The notes: generated from the sequence alone by a model not told the origin. Counted from the stretch's first letter, positions 1 to 11,294 are shown. The stretch is DNA of 64,000 nucleotides from Isoetes taiwanensis (GCA_021234155.1 JAJEKV010000065.1:6330446-6394445), one strand, 5' to 3'. Made by a program: numbers and translations.

Positions 1-969
1 CAATGGCCACCTTCCACTGTGGGAGTACCGGTCGGAAAGCTGTCGCGGCGTAGGTGGAATGATGCGCCGCATTAACGGAGAAGAGACAATCGAACCGTGA
101 AAGTGTATGTGGACATATCACGAGGCCGCCAGCTCATTACACGCTCGACTCCATCCGGTGTTGAATATCGGCCGGAGCAAAGAAGGATTTTGAATATGAG
201 ACATTACAGTTTTTGCCCGGTGAATAAGTGCTTGCAGAGCGAACTGTTTAGGGATAGATTTTCAAGAGATCCTTGAAGTCCCAGTGGCAACTCGAGACAC
301 CCTTGTCACGCCGATTTTGCTAACGTGAGGAAGAAACAAGAAAACCGTGATAAAACAAAGAATTGCAATACACAATGAACACACAAGACACTTTATAAAC
401 ACGGCAACCATTGATCAAAACAAGTGTACAATGAAGGTTTCAAAAGAGCATAACAGCGCACTCAAAGATAAGTTCCGTCTCATGGTGATACAAAAGAACA
501 CTTCGAACCCTCCGGCGAGCAAAAATGCTAAAATATTATATAGGAACACGGAAAGGGTGGCTGGAACTGACCGATCCTCGCCATGACAATGCGCGCTCCA
601 CTGGGTACTCGAGCGAGAATTCGAGTTTGCCCGCTGGTCAGCGGAACAATAGTATAGGGGTAGTGGCCCGCCGGGGTCTCTACTCTTTGTCTTCGGAAGA
701 GTTTTAACCTCACTGCGGGATCCCTCTTCTTGGACGCAGAGTTAACACCGGGGGCTACCGCAATCATCTTGTGAAGATAGACACAGTGTGCCCCGAGCCA
801 GCAGGGCTAACACTTGAAGTTGGAACCAAACCACGTAGAATTTTTTGAAAGTAGAGAAGGCTTGAGACTTAAACTTCGCTGGATAAACAAGTGAATCGAC
901 TAAAGTCATCTACAAAAACCGAAAAATACCGCTGACCAAGGATTCAAGTGGCATATAGCAAATATCTGA
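1..969. other. Unassigned sequence, no gene recognised
   Basis: Short overlapping ORFs occur on both strands (347-586, 525-707, 528-767), but none resembles a known family and none dominates. The segment is moderately GC-rich compared with the AT-rich DNA that follows the copia fragment. It lies just beyond the point where the copia pol region breaks off at about 970, so it may be the rest of a rearranged element or intron DNA of the transporter gene downstream. I see no rRNA, tRNA or exon signal. Confidence 0.4.
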
Positions 970-980
970 ATGAATAAGTT

Positions 981-1523
981 CTAAAACGTAGTAGCTTCGA
1001 AATATTGCTTGTTTAGGAAATGGAGCACACTTGTTTGCCCAATCTGCAGGCATGACATTGCAGGTCTTGATTTTTTGAGTAAAGGAAGGCCTTGAACCAT
1101 TCCTAATTTAGATGCAATAACTAGAGGAGAAAGACCAATATGCCCGTATTCTGGCATGCCATAAGGATTCTGAAGTTGAGCAGGAAGAAGTAGAAGACGG
1201 TGAGACTTCAGCAGTATGAGCATGATGAGTGTTCTTGCCATGCGAGAACATAAAGACCATCTTTGGTTAAATTGCCTTGAGCAACAATCCCAACAAACTT
1301 GGATCAATCACCAGAAGAGCTTCTTGCTGCTGCATATAACTTGACCTCCTTCAAAAAGAATTGAGAAACCTAATTGTTTATAAATTTGACTCACGCTAAG
1401 CAAATTGACCACCAAATCAGGCATATCACAGAACATCATCAATTTTGAGTGTAGAAGAGGAATCAAGATCGATTTGAACCTTGCCCTTGCCTTTAGAACG
1501 CGAGCAAGATTGCCATCAGCCAT
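981..1523 (-). pseudogene. copia protease / GAG-pre-integrase remnant
   Basis: The ORF at 1523-1308 contains DMPDLVVNLLSVSQIYKQLG followed by FSILFEGGQVICSS, the segment of copia polyproteins just after the aspartic protease. The next ORF (1307-981) continues with GHIGLSPLVIASKLGMVQGL and a CLQIGQTSVLHF stretch, which matches the GAG-pre-integrase domain (usual form: H..H.. then C..C..GK). A stop separates them and the first part of the second ORF is out of frame. The coding match ends near 970 before the integrase catalytic core. Confidence 0.65.
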
Positions 1524-2009
1524 CTTGACGGCGGTGGAATGATGAGGTTGTAGATCAGAAAAACATGGGACTTACTGGGCCAAATGCTTGGTGGCTCCCT
1601 CGAATCAACAAGCCAAAGCTCATCTTCCTCAAACCGATCGGTCCACCAAAGCCAAAAACTGCTCCTCCATCATCAAGCGAAAAATTTCTGAAACCTTGGC
1701 ACTAATCTCTGGAATCTTTGACAGTCTCTTTATCTTTTCTAGATTGTGATTTATACTTGAGATATTGAGCAAATCTTCCTTCTGAAATTTCTTGCACTTG
1801 AAACTTCATATGACCCCTCTCTCCACCACAACCAACATGACATTGGCTTCTTAGTAGAAGTCGACTTTGAGGAAAACGAACTAGAAGGAACAGCTTTAGT
1901 ATTAGAATAATGAGCTGCTGCAGTATCTGCTGACCTTTTATGTTCTGCTCTTCTTCAAGTAATTGCTGCTGAAATTGATGAAAATCGACTGAAATGTTTT
2001 TGTTGCAGC

Positions 2010-2660
2010 TTATAAAAATTTGACAAAATGCCTATATTCTTGGGGCAATCCTTTGAGTGCATAAAGAATAAGCCTGGAATCCTTCATTTGACCACCTGCT
2101 GCGACATAAGCTTCTTGTAAACCTTTAAGTTTCTTCAAATAATCTCTTACTCCAGAACAATCAAGCAACCTGAGGGTATCAATCTGTGTAAGACACAAAA
2201 GCTGGTGACCTTCTCCTTTTAAGTACACACTGATCATGAAGAAACTGGAAAGCCGATTTGAAATCATGAAAATCCTTAAGATCCATCAGAAAATCTGTAC
2301 CTACACATGCTTTTAGATGATTCAAAGCATAATCATCTTTCTTCTTCTCAGCATCTGTCTGTGGATTCCATTTAGAACCTAGAACTTCGCTCAAATCTCG
2401 CAGATGCAGATTGGTTTTGAAAGCCTCCTTCCAGGTAAAGAAATTTTGATGATCGAGAACAGGATGTTGGAAGTATTTCCACGGTTCTTGGCTCACAGCC
2501 ATTTGCAAACAAAAGAAGACAGAATGCAAAGACAAATTGCAGAGAGATGCGGACTCAAGTCCGTGAATCAACACGAAAGCAAGCCAATCTTGGACAATAG
2601 TCGACAAATCAAACCAGTTTGCAAGATCTACCAACGTCAAATATAGCCGATGTGCACCAA
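2010..2660 (-). pseudogene. copia gag (UBN2-type) remnant
   Basis: Two overlapping minus-strand reading frames (2179-2703 and 2010-2267) together look like a copia Gag. The first has the typical start around WKYFQHPVLDHQNFFTWKEA, followed by a helical region with LGSKWNPQTDAEKKKDDYAL. The second continues with LYALKGLPQEYRHFVKF, the usual end of the UBN2/retrotran_gag_2 domain. The change of frame near 2200 marks a frameshift. On the minus strand near 1830-1800 a CHVGCGGERGHMKF stretch resembles a degraded CCHC zinc knuckle. Gag packages element RNA in cytoplasmic particles; this copy cannot make an intact protein. Confidence 0.7.
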
Positions 2661-2940
2661 ATATAGCCGATCTGCCCCAAATCAAGCCAAACTTACACAC
2701 CAAAGTTAGCCGATCTCCTGATCACGTCAATCTGACCAAGAGCAGCGACAATTTCACCCGGAAATTCAAGAATATGAATCGGAATTCCTGAATTTGCACT
2801 ATCCAATCAATCTGGACGAAAAAAAAAAAACACTAGATCTTTACAAAGATCACTCAAACTTTGATCAGATCGAACCACAACACCTGGCTGAATCCGATCT
2901 TTACAAATAGGCAACGCTGCACTACCTTCCTCTTTCAGAT

Positions 2941-2954
2941 CGGCTCTGATACCA
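2941..2954 (-). other. copia primer binding site
   Basis: The minus strand reads TGGTATCAGAGCCG, the standard primer binding site complementary to the 3' end of initiator methionine tRNA. It fixes the direction of the copia element and puts its 5' LTR at higher coordinates. Confidence 0.75.
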
Positions 2955-2956
2955 TC

Positions 2957-3130
2957 TTAGAATGTAATGAAACTGAAAGAACAGAAGAAGATACAAGCGC
3001 ACCAACGTGAGTTGGTCTCTTCACTCAACTACCCTTAAGAAGACTGACTGTGGCTTATATAGAGTACGCCACGTCAGCTACAGTGACACGTCAGCATCTA
3101 GTCAGCATAGTAATATCTCTCCTTTCTAAT
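2957..3130 (-). repeat. copia 5' LTR-like promoter region
   Basis: The sequence immediately upstream (minus strand) of the primer binding site carries a TATATAAG box at about 3062-3054 and a G-box-like CACGTC nearby, as expected of an LTR promoter. The outer end is not certain because no second LTR is available for comparison; 3130 is an estimate. Confidence 0.45.
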
Positions 3131-3231
3131 AAATCTCATCCTTATTAGCTAGATATAAGAAACGTAGATGCATTTGGGACTTGTACATTTTTTTCCAAAC
3201 AATTCTTAAAGTTGATGCTTTGCATGTTTTT

Positions 3232-3300
3232 CATGCAGGGATTCTTAGCAGAGGGACTGAAAAGGACAAGTTTCATGCAGGGATTCTTAGCAGTGGGATT
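3232..3300 (+). repeat. short direct repeat
   Basis: The phrase TTTCATGCAGGGATTCTTAG occurs at about 3232 and again about 41 bases later, followed by near-identical GAGGGA/TGGGAT tails. This is a small local duplication in presumed intron DNA between the copia fragment and the transporter exon. Confidence 0.6.
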
Positions 3301-3474
3301 ATCATGTGAAATATTCGTTAGATTCATAATCATATGTGGCTAGCACAAAAACAAGATGGTGTCAATTACAGTAGCCTGCAGTAGTTTAGTCCTTAAAGTG
3401 GCTCAAGCTTGATATTAGATCATATTGCTTACCTTTTTTCCTTGCCTGGAGTATGATCCCTTGTGTTATGTCAG

Positions 3475-4463
3475 GTTATTACTGATTCGCAACCTTTAAC
3501 GGTGGCAATTCTTGCGGCAATACTCTTTGGAGAAGAGATAGGTACATATGGAGTTGTTGGTTTGGTAACAGGAATGCTTGGTCTCATCTTATTGGAGGTA
3601 TAAATCCTTGTACCTAAATATCAACATTTATGCTGGATAATTCTGGCTGTTAATAGATTTATATCGTATTGTACTGCCTTCCTTTCTTTACTGCCAAAGT
3701 AGCATCTCTGATCTGGCTTATAGTCTGTTTTTATCCTGCTTTTATTTTCCATGCTTTATTTACCCTGGAATCTAAATATGCATTTTAACTTCTTTCCTGT
3801 TCCTTTAATTATATAAGTAACTAATTCCATTGTTCTGTACAGCTTCCTTCCAATGTCCTGTCAGTAGTCAGCTTAGAAGATGTAGACAAGCTTGTCCATT
3901 CTGTTGACTGGAACAAGGTTTGGGATAGTGGAGAGTGGTGGATGCTCCTTGCTGCTCAAAGTATGGCCATTGGTACCATAATGGTTAGATGGGTTTGCAG
4001 ATATTCTGACTCGATCATGGCAACTGGATGGGTATATAAAGCTACCATATATTTAATGTCGATTTAGCCCGTTTTATTACATTGATTTTGTGGATTTCAG
4101 CATATGGTGCTTGGTGGTCTTCCATTACTGGTAATTTCTGGAATGCAACATGATCTTGGGAACTTTTATAAGCTGGATATAACTGATTGGCTGGCTCTTA
4201 TACATGTTTCTATCTTTGGAAGCGCCATAAGCTATGGTGTTTTTGTCTACAATGCAACAAAAGGTCTGGATTGTTTCCCTTCACCAAATGTGCTTTGGTT
4301 TCGAGATGCATATTCTAGTTTAAAATTCTAGATCATGCCTGTTGCCAGTGCAGCCCACGTTGTATGCCATTATAATATTGTAGGATGTTCCTTTTTGTGC
4401 AGGTAGTTTGACAAGATTAAGTTCTCTCACATTTTTTACTCCAATGTTTGCTGCACTATTTGG
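3475..4463 (+). CDS. WAT1-related / EamA (DMT) transporter, four internal exons
   Basis: Four exons with AG/GT borders read through: 3475-3597, 3843-4031, 4101-4263 and 4403-4463. The peptide pieces (for example VITDSQPLTVAILAA, GEWWMLLAAQSMAIGT, SIFGSAISYGV, LSSLTFFTPMFAALFG) closely match Arabidopsis At3g02690, a chloroplast-envelope member of the drug/metabolite transporter superfamily (EamA domain, normally ten membrane helices). The exons cover about the C-terminal half of the family: helix 5 through helix 9. The last exon, normally starting YLYL.E and carrying the tenth helix, is not seen after 4464, and the first exons lie outside the window or were lost. Exons are free of stops, so this may be an active gene with long introns or a recent partial copy. 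Substrate is unknown. Confidence 0.8.
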
Positions 4464-6360
4464 GTAAGATCTGGTCCCTATTGAATGTTCAATGATAATT
4501 TTTATGACATAATTCTTCTCTCCATATTGTGACAGTGTTGGGAACAAGTGTTTATCATGTCTTGGATTGGCAAAGATATCAGTTGCTGAATATGCAGATT
4601 TATTGCTTGCATGTTTTCAAATCATTGGCTAATGCTTGGCTATGTTTTGCCAGGATGTTAAGTGCCAGGTCTGCTTCAATATGTAAGTTTTAGTTAATTG
4701 TTAACTTAGTCTTCAATCCTTCTCTCTTGTTTATTGATCTGTTCTGTGTGTGTGCAGTACCACTGTATGTAGCCATTCACAAATCGTGTTTGTGTGCAGC
4801 AACTGCCAAACTGTTCTATGCACTCCAACAGCAGGGCGGGCAGATTATAGTTACATATTAACCTCGATAATTTGCCATTATGTTTGAACTGAGAAATTTT
4901 GGAAAGTCCAAATGGACTCATAGCATCGGGACTCCTTGCAGACTCCTTGCAGAACCCATTTGAGATCGGCTACAATCTAAGATAATTTGTTCTGTTCGAA
5001 ATTAACAGTGCATGCAGCTCCAGGGGAACGATTGCCTAAGGAGGACATTCCGGAAGAGATTCCGGATGAATTTGTGATGGGTTTTTGCTACAGTAAACTG
5101 GTCAATGCATTTCGAAAATGCATTGACTTATTTGCTACACTGTTTTTTTCTAAAATAACCAATTGTCCTAATTCATGAACTTGGTTGCATTTTATTACCT
5201 TCCTAAGTGCTGAGGTTATAAAGCTACTAGTTTTCAATTGAATAAACGAGCACCGTAGGTTGGGATTGACGAGTCCATGTTGATTATATACACGACCTCT
5301 TTGCCCAAGCGTATGGACAACAGATAAGTTGAATTCAATCCCACTTAGATGTGATATATTTTTCTAGAGGAAGAATAATATAGGAATCCCATAGATGTGA
5401 TATAATCTTCTGGGAAGAATAATAAAGGGAATGGGTTCATCCTCCTTCATGTTTTTTGTTTGCAGAATCTAAGGGTTATTAGGCCAAGTGTTCGGCCTTC
5501 AATTATTATGAGTAAGGTATTCAGTTTTAAGGGTGTCTAACAGTTGAAAGGGAGAGCTTATGTTTATAGGCAATGAGTTTAAAGAGGGATACAATGGAGT
5601 TGGTTGGCTTCGCCCTTATTCAATGTTGATCCGCCTAGATTGTTAATACGGGTGCCTTAGTATTGAATACGATGTGTTTTGTATATTAAAACACAATGCA
5701 TCTAACATCTCTTGGAAGTTGAAATGTTGTACTAGGACATCATTCTAAAAAATTCCTAATAGTCCGCTAATAGGTTAACAAATAGAGTATCTACGCCATT
5801 GCTCTTGTTGAAATATTGTACTAGGACATCATTCTAAAAAATTCCTTGTAGTCCGCTAATAGGTTTAGTGGACCTTTCAAACTTCTAGATAATATACTTC
5901 TTGTTGCATAATCAAGCTCAAATAATGCACACATTAAAACAATGTGTCGTTTGCATTGAAAAGCACTCTTCTTGTGCGGTGTCATATTTCTTGACTCACA
6001 ACATACATCAGATGGAAATAAATGTATTCTAATGTACTGGGCATGACTCTAATCTGAGGAAAGTACGCATGCAAAAATGCAATGAAATTAGCATGCCTTA
6101 AATAATTACATTGATAAAATTGAACATACAGAAATTGTTGTATCTCTCATAAAAGTATAAGACAAAGTTGTAGAGTAGTTAACACTAGGACTAGAATAAA
6201 ATAGAATAGATCTGTGCATATTCAAAAGATTTAGAATAAGTCAAGGAATGCAAAGGGCAGGAAAGAACGAGTTGAGGAGGTTACTTTAGAAGGCCCTTCA
6301 AATGGAAGCCTTGTATAAACAAATCGAGTGCTAATTACGTGAACATGCAAGAACCTGGCT
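4464..6360. other. AT-rich non-coding stretch
   Basis: No convincing gene. It follows the splice donor at 4464, so the first part should be intron or 3' flank of the transporter. A short open stretch at 4987-5178 contains LPKEDIPEEIPDEF, acidic and exon-like, ending before a GT at 5081, but I cannot assign it. Local duplications occur at 5340-5430 and 5719-5866. Confidence 0.5.
5719..5866 (+). repeat. Imperfect tandem duplication, period about 90 bp
   Basis: A ~58-bp sequence around TACTAGGACATCATTCTAAA is present at 5719-5778 and again at 5809-5866 with few differences. The intervening sequence is unrelated. Confidence 0.7.
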
Positions 6361-6369
6361 TCTTAGTTT

Positions 6370-6475
6370 GTGTATGGAAGGGGTACTTGTATGACGAGCA
6401 TAAAGCATGTACTAATATGGAAATGTGTACGGAAGGGGTACTTGTGTTACCAGCGTAAGGCATGTATAAATATGG
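6370..6475 (+). repeat. Imperfect tandem duplication, period about 54 bp
   Basis: The phrase GGAAGGGGTACTTGT and its following AGCAT/AGCGTAA..GCATGTA stretch occur twice in a row (about 6370-6420 and 6424-6475). Confidence 0.6.
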
Positions 6476-6899
6476 CAAGGGGTACACCTGTTATAGCTAT
6501 ACGAGGCCATATAGGAGGGGGTTTTCCCCTATGAAAAGCCAGATCACGGGGGTGTTTTTCCACCCACGCATTACATGGCATATCCCCATTATATATAAGT
6601 GCACCCCCCGGGGAATGAACACGAGGGGTAGGAGGGGCCGACTGAGCTCTTGAGCGGATACGACCACCCTCAATGTCATAAGCAGTGTCATACATATCCC
6701 CAACCTGGCATCGTCGTTGATGGCGCTCAGACGAAATAAGCCGTTTGGCGGAGGAGTTCTTCAGGAGAAACCTCTAGCCGACATGATGGAAGAAAGATCA
6801 GACCCGGCCCGGCGACAGTGTTTGGGGTCTGGGTTCGGGAACTCCCCGCAAGAGCGGCCCCTCTGTGAGGACCCTTGGTTCCAACAGAGAATCCTGAGC

Positions 6900-7401
6900 T
6901 ATGTCACGCGGGATTTTGCAAAGAAAAGAACAAGAAAAAGAGAAACGAAAACAAAAAGAGAACAATGAAGTCATAATAATGAGAACAACTTCCTTGATGT
7001 CAATGAAGATACATGAGCTCTCGCGAATCGAGAGAAACCGATGTGAGACAAGACTCAAAACTCATCTAAAAGCTCATGTGCTAGCTCTACTCATATATAT
7101 AGTACAATGGCCTTTGGCCCAATATAGACACTCGGCCGATCTCGGTCTTGGACTCTGGAAGGAGGCCTCGATTTTGGAATGCTGGCGGTGCCTCTTGAAG
7201 TGCAAAATCGCATTTAGCGGTATGCTGGCAGACGTCATTTGTCGAGCGCCTCCTCTTGGCGCCCGGGCGTGGTCTTTGTCCGTGGCACCTTGGTCTTCTG
7301 GGCGGGCCTTTGACGGCCGACCCGTGCGATTGTGGATCCTTGGCCTTGACTTGGTCCGTCAGATGCATGAATCTCCCGTACAGGAGGCACGGGACTAACA
7401 T
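6900..7401 (-). repeat. LTR-like block (3' LTR of a minus-strand element)
   Basis: On the minus strand a purine tract (AAAGACAAAGAAGAGAA, about 7418-7402) is followed directly by TGTTAGTCCCGTGCC. This is the usual polypurine-tract / LTR-start arrangement. A TATATATATGAG box lies about 300 bases further on (about 7100-7090), where an LTR promoter would be. The other LTR is not in the window and the inner end is an estimate. The block is GC-rich compared with its flanks. Alternative: a promoter-bearing fragment of another element type. Confidence 0.4.
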
Positions 7402-7528
7402 TCTCTTCTTTGTCTTTGGGGGTCAAGTCGGTCCAACGTCTGAAACCGTCCCCTTCAAATTTCCGGCCGGCGGGATGGCCACCCGCTCTGGCACGCTCTC
7501 AACTGTGAAGATGACCACCCGGGGGCGA

Positions 7529-8026
7529 TCAGGGCGCTGAATTCCATGACGACTCACCTTTACAATGGTCACAGGTGCTGGGAACATCATCCGGTCCAAG
7601 ATCTGTGTCTGGAGTCGGGAAGTGAGATGTTCTCCGACTCCTCCTCCGTCGGGCCTGCACTACATTGCGGCTCCTGGTCTCTCCCTGGAGTTGTTGGGCC
7701 GCACTGTGTGTGGTTGAGGTGGGTGAGGCATAAGGCATGCGGGTCCGGGGGGTGGTGGCGGCCCGACGTGATCGGGATGTGTCCGGGCAGTGTTCCGTGT
7801 TGACGCTGCCCGGAGGTTGGTGGGTTCGCGGGGTTGGTGTGTTCTTTGCTGTGGTTTCTGTTCTCCGGAGTCTGGAGCTCAGCTCTTGCAGGATGTTGTC
7901 ATGTCTTGCCATCTCCCGCGTGCAATGGTTAAGGCAATTCATATTTTTTAGAAGTGGTGCTAAAATTTGTATGCCAAAATTTGTTTGGTTGAGACATTGT
8001 GTGTTAAACTCTATTAGTTGAGACAT
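7529..8026 (-). CDS. gag-like ORF, retroelement remnant
   Basis: A 165-codon minus-strand ORF ends about 110 bases before the LTR-like block. Its first third is hydrophobic/helical (FGIQILAPLLKNMNCL, then MARHDNILQELSSRLR, coiled-coil-like); the rest is rich in Thr, Pro, Arg and Ser, with a basic RSRRTS patch. This resembles the N-terminal part of some plant LTR-retrotransposon Gag proteins, but no domain is certain. Position next to a PPT/LTR would be unusual for gag and suggests deletion of pol or a non-autonomous element. Function not assigned. Confidence 0.35.
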   Translation of the reverse strand: MSQLIEFNTQCLNQTNFGIQILAPLLKNMNCLNHCTREMARHDNILQELSSRLRRTETTAKNTPTPRTHQPPGSVNTEHCPDTSRSRRAATTPRTRMPYASPTSTTHSAAQQLQGETRSRNVVQARRRRSRRTSHFPTPDTDLGPDDVPSTCDHCKGESSWNSAP

Positions 8027-8039
8027 TAGTTTATTTCAA

Positions 8040-9110
8040 AGCAACCAAATTTGTTTGTGGTTGTATTTGGTATGTGAGACATCTTGAATTCACTTGATAT
8101 GTGTGCCTCCGATAGATTTGATGCCCTACATCAACAACACAAACAATTACTAATTTAGAAATGATGCAGCTTCTTGGTTGAGTTAAAATATGTTGTTATT
8201 CTTCATCTTGCATAAAGTTAAAGTATAATGGAAGGGGTTAAACTATTTATAGAAGGGGTTAAACTGTAGATAAGGTAAACTATAATAGAAGGCATTAAAC
8301 TGTAGGTGAGGAAAATTGGTTAAATAGAAATAGTGCAGCAAATAATCGAACCCTGTTAAGCTGGAGATAAACACTGAACAGGAAAGCTGGCAACAAATCG
8401 AATGATAAGCTAGAGATAACCCTGTTACAGCATAAATCAAAACCGTCCAGTACAGCAGGACTCGAATATCGCCTCTAACTATCTAAGCTGATTATCTGTA
8501 AAATGCGTCATAATTTTGCCACCAAAATTGGAAAAAAAAAATGATCTTACTATTGTTGGAGGAGAAGAACAACGTAAAATAGGGTCGGATTAGAGAATAG
8601 CCGTCTGCTTTGAGTCGAAATAAGGTAAATCTTTGCTAGAGCAAAAATTTGGAGTTAAAATAGGGCAAATCTAATCCATAATAGCAGAAATTGAAATAGG
8701 GGTTGAACAAGCACGTCAAGAAATGGACAGAAATAGGGCGTTTACAAAAAGGGTTTATTTTTGGCAGATACAAGAAGGAACAGATTTTCTCCGAGGACAG
8801 TAAGCATGAGAGGCATTACACAGATAGTAAGCCAGAGATTTCATAGCATTACACAAAGAAATTGAGATTGATTCTGTGTTAATGGAGGATAGGAAGCTAT
8901 GAAATGTTTTGAAGAGCTTTGAGCAAAAGCGAAGTCCAAATATAAGGAAGTAGAAATAGGACATTTACATGCACAGAGCAACTTATGGGTTAAACAAAAA
9001 ACTCGTTCCATCTAGAGGAAAAGGAACAAAACACTAAATGATAAGCTGGATGAACTAGAAAGATGGATGTACAATAAAAATAAAAAATCTACCTAGTCTG
9101 CACCCGTTGA
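8040..9110. other. AT-rich stretch without a gene
   Basis: No supported gene. Around 8225-8300 a short phrase ending in GGTTAAACTGTAG recurs three to four times as imperfect tandem copies. Other ORFs are short and compositionally biased. Confidence 0.5.
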
Positions 9111-9116
9111 CACTTC

Positions 9117-9415
9117 CAAAGCGACTCTTTCGAAAGTGATTCCGGCATAGTCCTGATGTTATCTGTCTTAAAACAAGGTAGAACAGGGTCGGATCAGAAA
9201 ATAGAGAGCAATAAAAAGTTTAGAAGCAAGAAATCTTAAAAATCAAGTAAGAATCGTATTCAAAATTTGTTAATGCTTCCAAAGTAGTTTCCAGGCACAA
9301 CTTAGGTGTTATCCCTCTGAAAACAGGGAAGAACAGGGTTGGATCAGAGAATAGAGAGTAACAAAAAGTTTAGAAGCAAGAAATGTTAAAAATCAAGCAA
9401 GAATCGTACTCAAGA
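9117..9415 (+). repeat. Tandem repeat, unit about 150 bp, two units
   Basis: The units 9117-9262 and 9266-9412 both run from CTTCCAAAG through a TGTTATC block, an AACAGGGT(C/T)GGATCAGA block, then AGTTTAGAAGCAAGAAAT and a final AAGAATCGTA(C/T)TCAA. A diverged third partial unit is detectable near 8577 (AATAGGGTCGGATTAGAGAATAG), which suggests an old tandem array. Confidence 0.7.
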
Positions 9416-10960
9416 AACCTGCATAGTCTCTAACTCGATTGCCACAGCTCCAAGCTCCCTTAGTTGGATGCAAAAAACCCAAGCCTTTTTCTACCACAAA
9501 CCCTAACCATGAACGTGATTCCATTGAAATGAAGCTTGCCATCATGAAAGCAAGATCCACTACCTGAGAGGTTAGGGCAAGCATTCCAAAATTCCAGATT
9601 TTTGTATCATTAGAAGGAACGGGGTAAAGATAGTCGGGAAAAAGAGTTTTGACTGGAAACCTTATTTTTTTTTCAAAAGTCACACCTGAAAAAGGGCACA
9701 CCGGCAAGAAAGAGAAAGCTCAAAAACATTTTAAGTAAGTAGATTTGGGAGATTGGCAGAAAGGAAGATTTCATTCTTTGATTCCTTCCTCTTTAACTGG
9801 CCTTCCAGGCACTTGAGATTTAGTTCCCAATTTATTCGATGTGGAAGTTTTTTGGCAGCTTCTTCGTTCTTTGCGCTGCTTTGTTGTACTATACTGGAAG
9901 AAGGATTCGACAACAATGATGGCAACATAGACCAATCTACATTTTTGATTGTTAGGCAAGCTGCCTCCATAAGTATGGAACATTTAATGTCGGCCGAGGA
10001 AGGGTTAAAACAGACTTCTCCTCGCAGTTATTTTTTGCCCCCATGCCTATGCATCCATGGACACATTGGCTTGGTCGTGGCATAGACCCATCCCAAGTTA
10101 TCATGGAAGATCCATGACCACTCGCCCATCTTCATCGCAGTTCTACACTGTATATGCAGCAAGACAAACGGCAGGTGGATGGGACTGGACATTCGCAACC
10201 TGTTCAAATGGGTTATCGACCAAACTAGATTGGACTGAATGTTGACATCCATTTGACTTACAAAGTCTCTCCATTCACATGATCGCTCCATTCTTCGCCG
10301 TATTCTTCTGCAATTCATTTCTTTTTTTCTTTTCTTTTTTTTTGAAAGAACGAGATTTTTATATTATATATGAAATAAAGAGTACAATGCTTCATTGCAC
10401 ATAGAGGATTACTACCGGAGTAAACTCGACATCTTCATCCTCTATGTGTAGAAACTTATTATCTGCTCAAAAGCTGATATACATTAAGCGCATAAATCCT
10501 CCAACTTGATAACCAGATTATACAAGAAGATGCAAGGAAAGAAAGTTCCCGAAAGATTCAAATAATCTTGGAAGGCCAGAATAGAACATTTAGAAACAAT
10601 GAGGAGCGAAAGAAGTGACGGGGTTGCTCGCTGCTAAGCACCAAATAATGTAGGCATTATCAGAAAAGGCATGGAATTCTAAGCAACTCGAACATGGCAG
10701 TATTCGAGCGATCCAAATCAGTCTTGGATAGTATCTGGTATTTGGCATATCAGTACCAATAAAAAACACCCAAGCTTTAGCATTTGAGTGGCTATTCAAG
10801 CATAGCAGTTCTTGAAATAGCGCCAGGGCGCTTGGAAATCCGTTCAAGCTTCAGTACTTGAGTAAATAAACCACTTTCTGCCCTGGCATCCAATCTGTTA
10901 TTCCTCTTCAATCAATATGTCAAAGTTTCTAAAATTATTCCACAAGACCTCCTGCCATAC
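9416..10960. other. Unassigned stretch
   Basis: No gene recognised. A pyrimidine/A-rich run at 10318-10345 followed by an inverted repeat (CACATAGAGGAT at about 10398, ATCCTCTATGTG at about 10437) could mark the end of a small retroposon. Short ORFs at 9731-10318 overlap on both strands and look like chance. Confidence 0.45.
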
Positions 10961-11190
10961 ATGAAAATTTCTGATCATATCACTGTCATGAACCTACTCG
11001 AAAAACAAGGAAAATACGTGGAAAATACGCAAGAAATACGGAAGAAATACGCCAAGATCGGCAAAGAATCTGATATATGAACAGGAATCAATAATACAAT
11101 AGCCCGAAGGCAAGCAGGAATACAAGACAGATGCCTAGAAGGCTCAAGACTGGCGTTGAACCGGAATGGTTTGACAAGAAGGAGGTGCCT

Positions 11191-11294
11191 CCTTATATAT
11201 CTAGACCAACGGTCAGGATCGCGCCACTCCAATGGATGAGATCGCGCCAGGTGTCGCGCATGCATTTAGGTTCTAGAACATTCTAGAACCTTCT
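11191..11294 (-). promoter_or_regulatory. Promoter with heat-shock-element array and TATA box
   Basis: At 11271-11294 five alternating TTC and GAA triplets occur, each separated by two bases, the exact spacing of a heat shock element bound by HSF trimers. About 70 bases downstream on the minus strand lies TATATAAGG (11199-11191). The minus-strand sequence that follows to about 10975 has the look of an LTR R/U5 region or a transcript leader. The combination resembles heat-responsive LTR promoters such as that of ONSEN, but no second LTR is visible here. The triplet array and TATA box are seen directly; heat response is inferred. Confidence 0.6.

Larger units (their letters stand above)
970..3130 (-). 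mobile_element. Ty1/copia retrotransposon, 5' half only
   Basis: Read on the minus strand, the order is LTR-like sequence, primer binding site (2954 to 2941), gag, zinc knuckle, protease region, then GAG-pre-integrase, breaking off near 970. This is the start of a Ty1/copia polyprotein. Integrase core, RT, RNase H and the 3' LTR are absent, so the copy is truncated. Coding pieces are split by stops and frameshifts. It lies just upstream of, and antisense to, the transporter exons at 3475-4463, so it may sit in an intron of that gene. Confidence 0.75.

Noticed and set aside
6798-7540. Overlapping GC-rich ORFs of 80-165 codons as genes
   Set aside because: ORFs on both strands overlap in the GC-rich LTR-like block; none has a domain and the block carries promoter and PPT signals instead.
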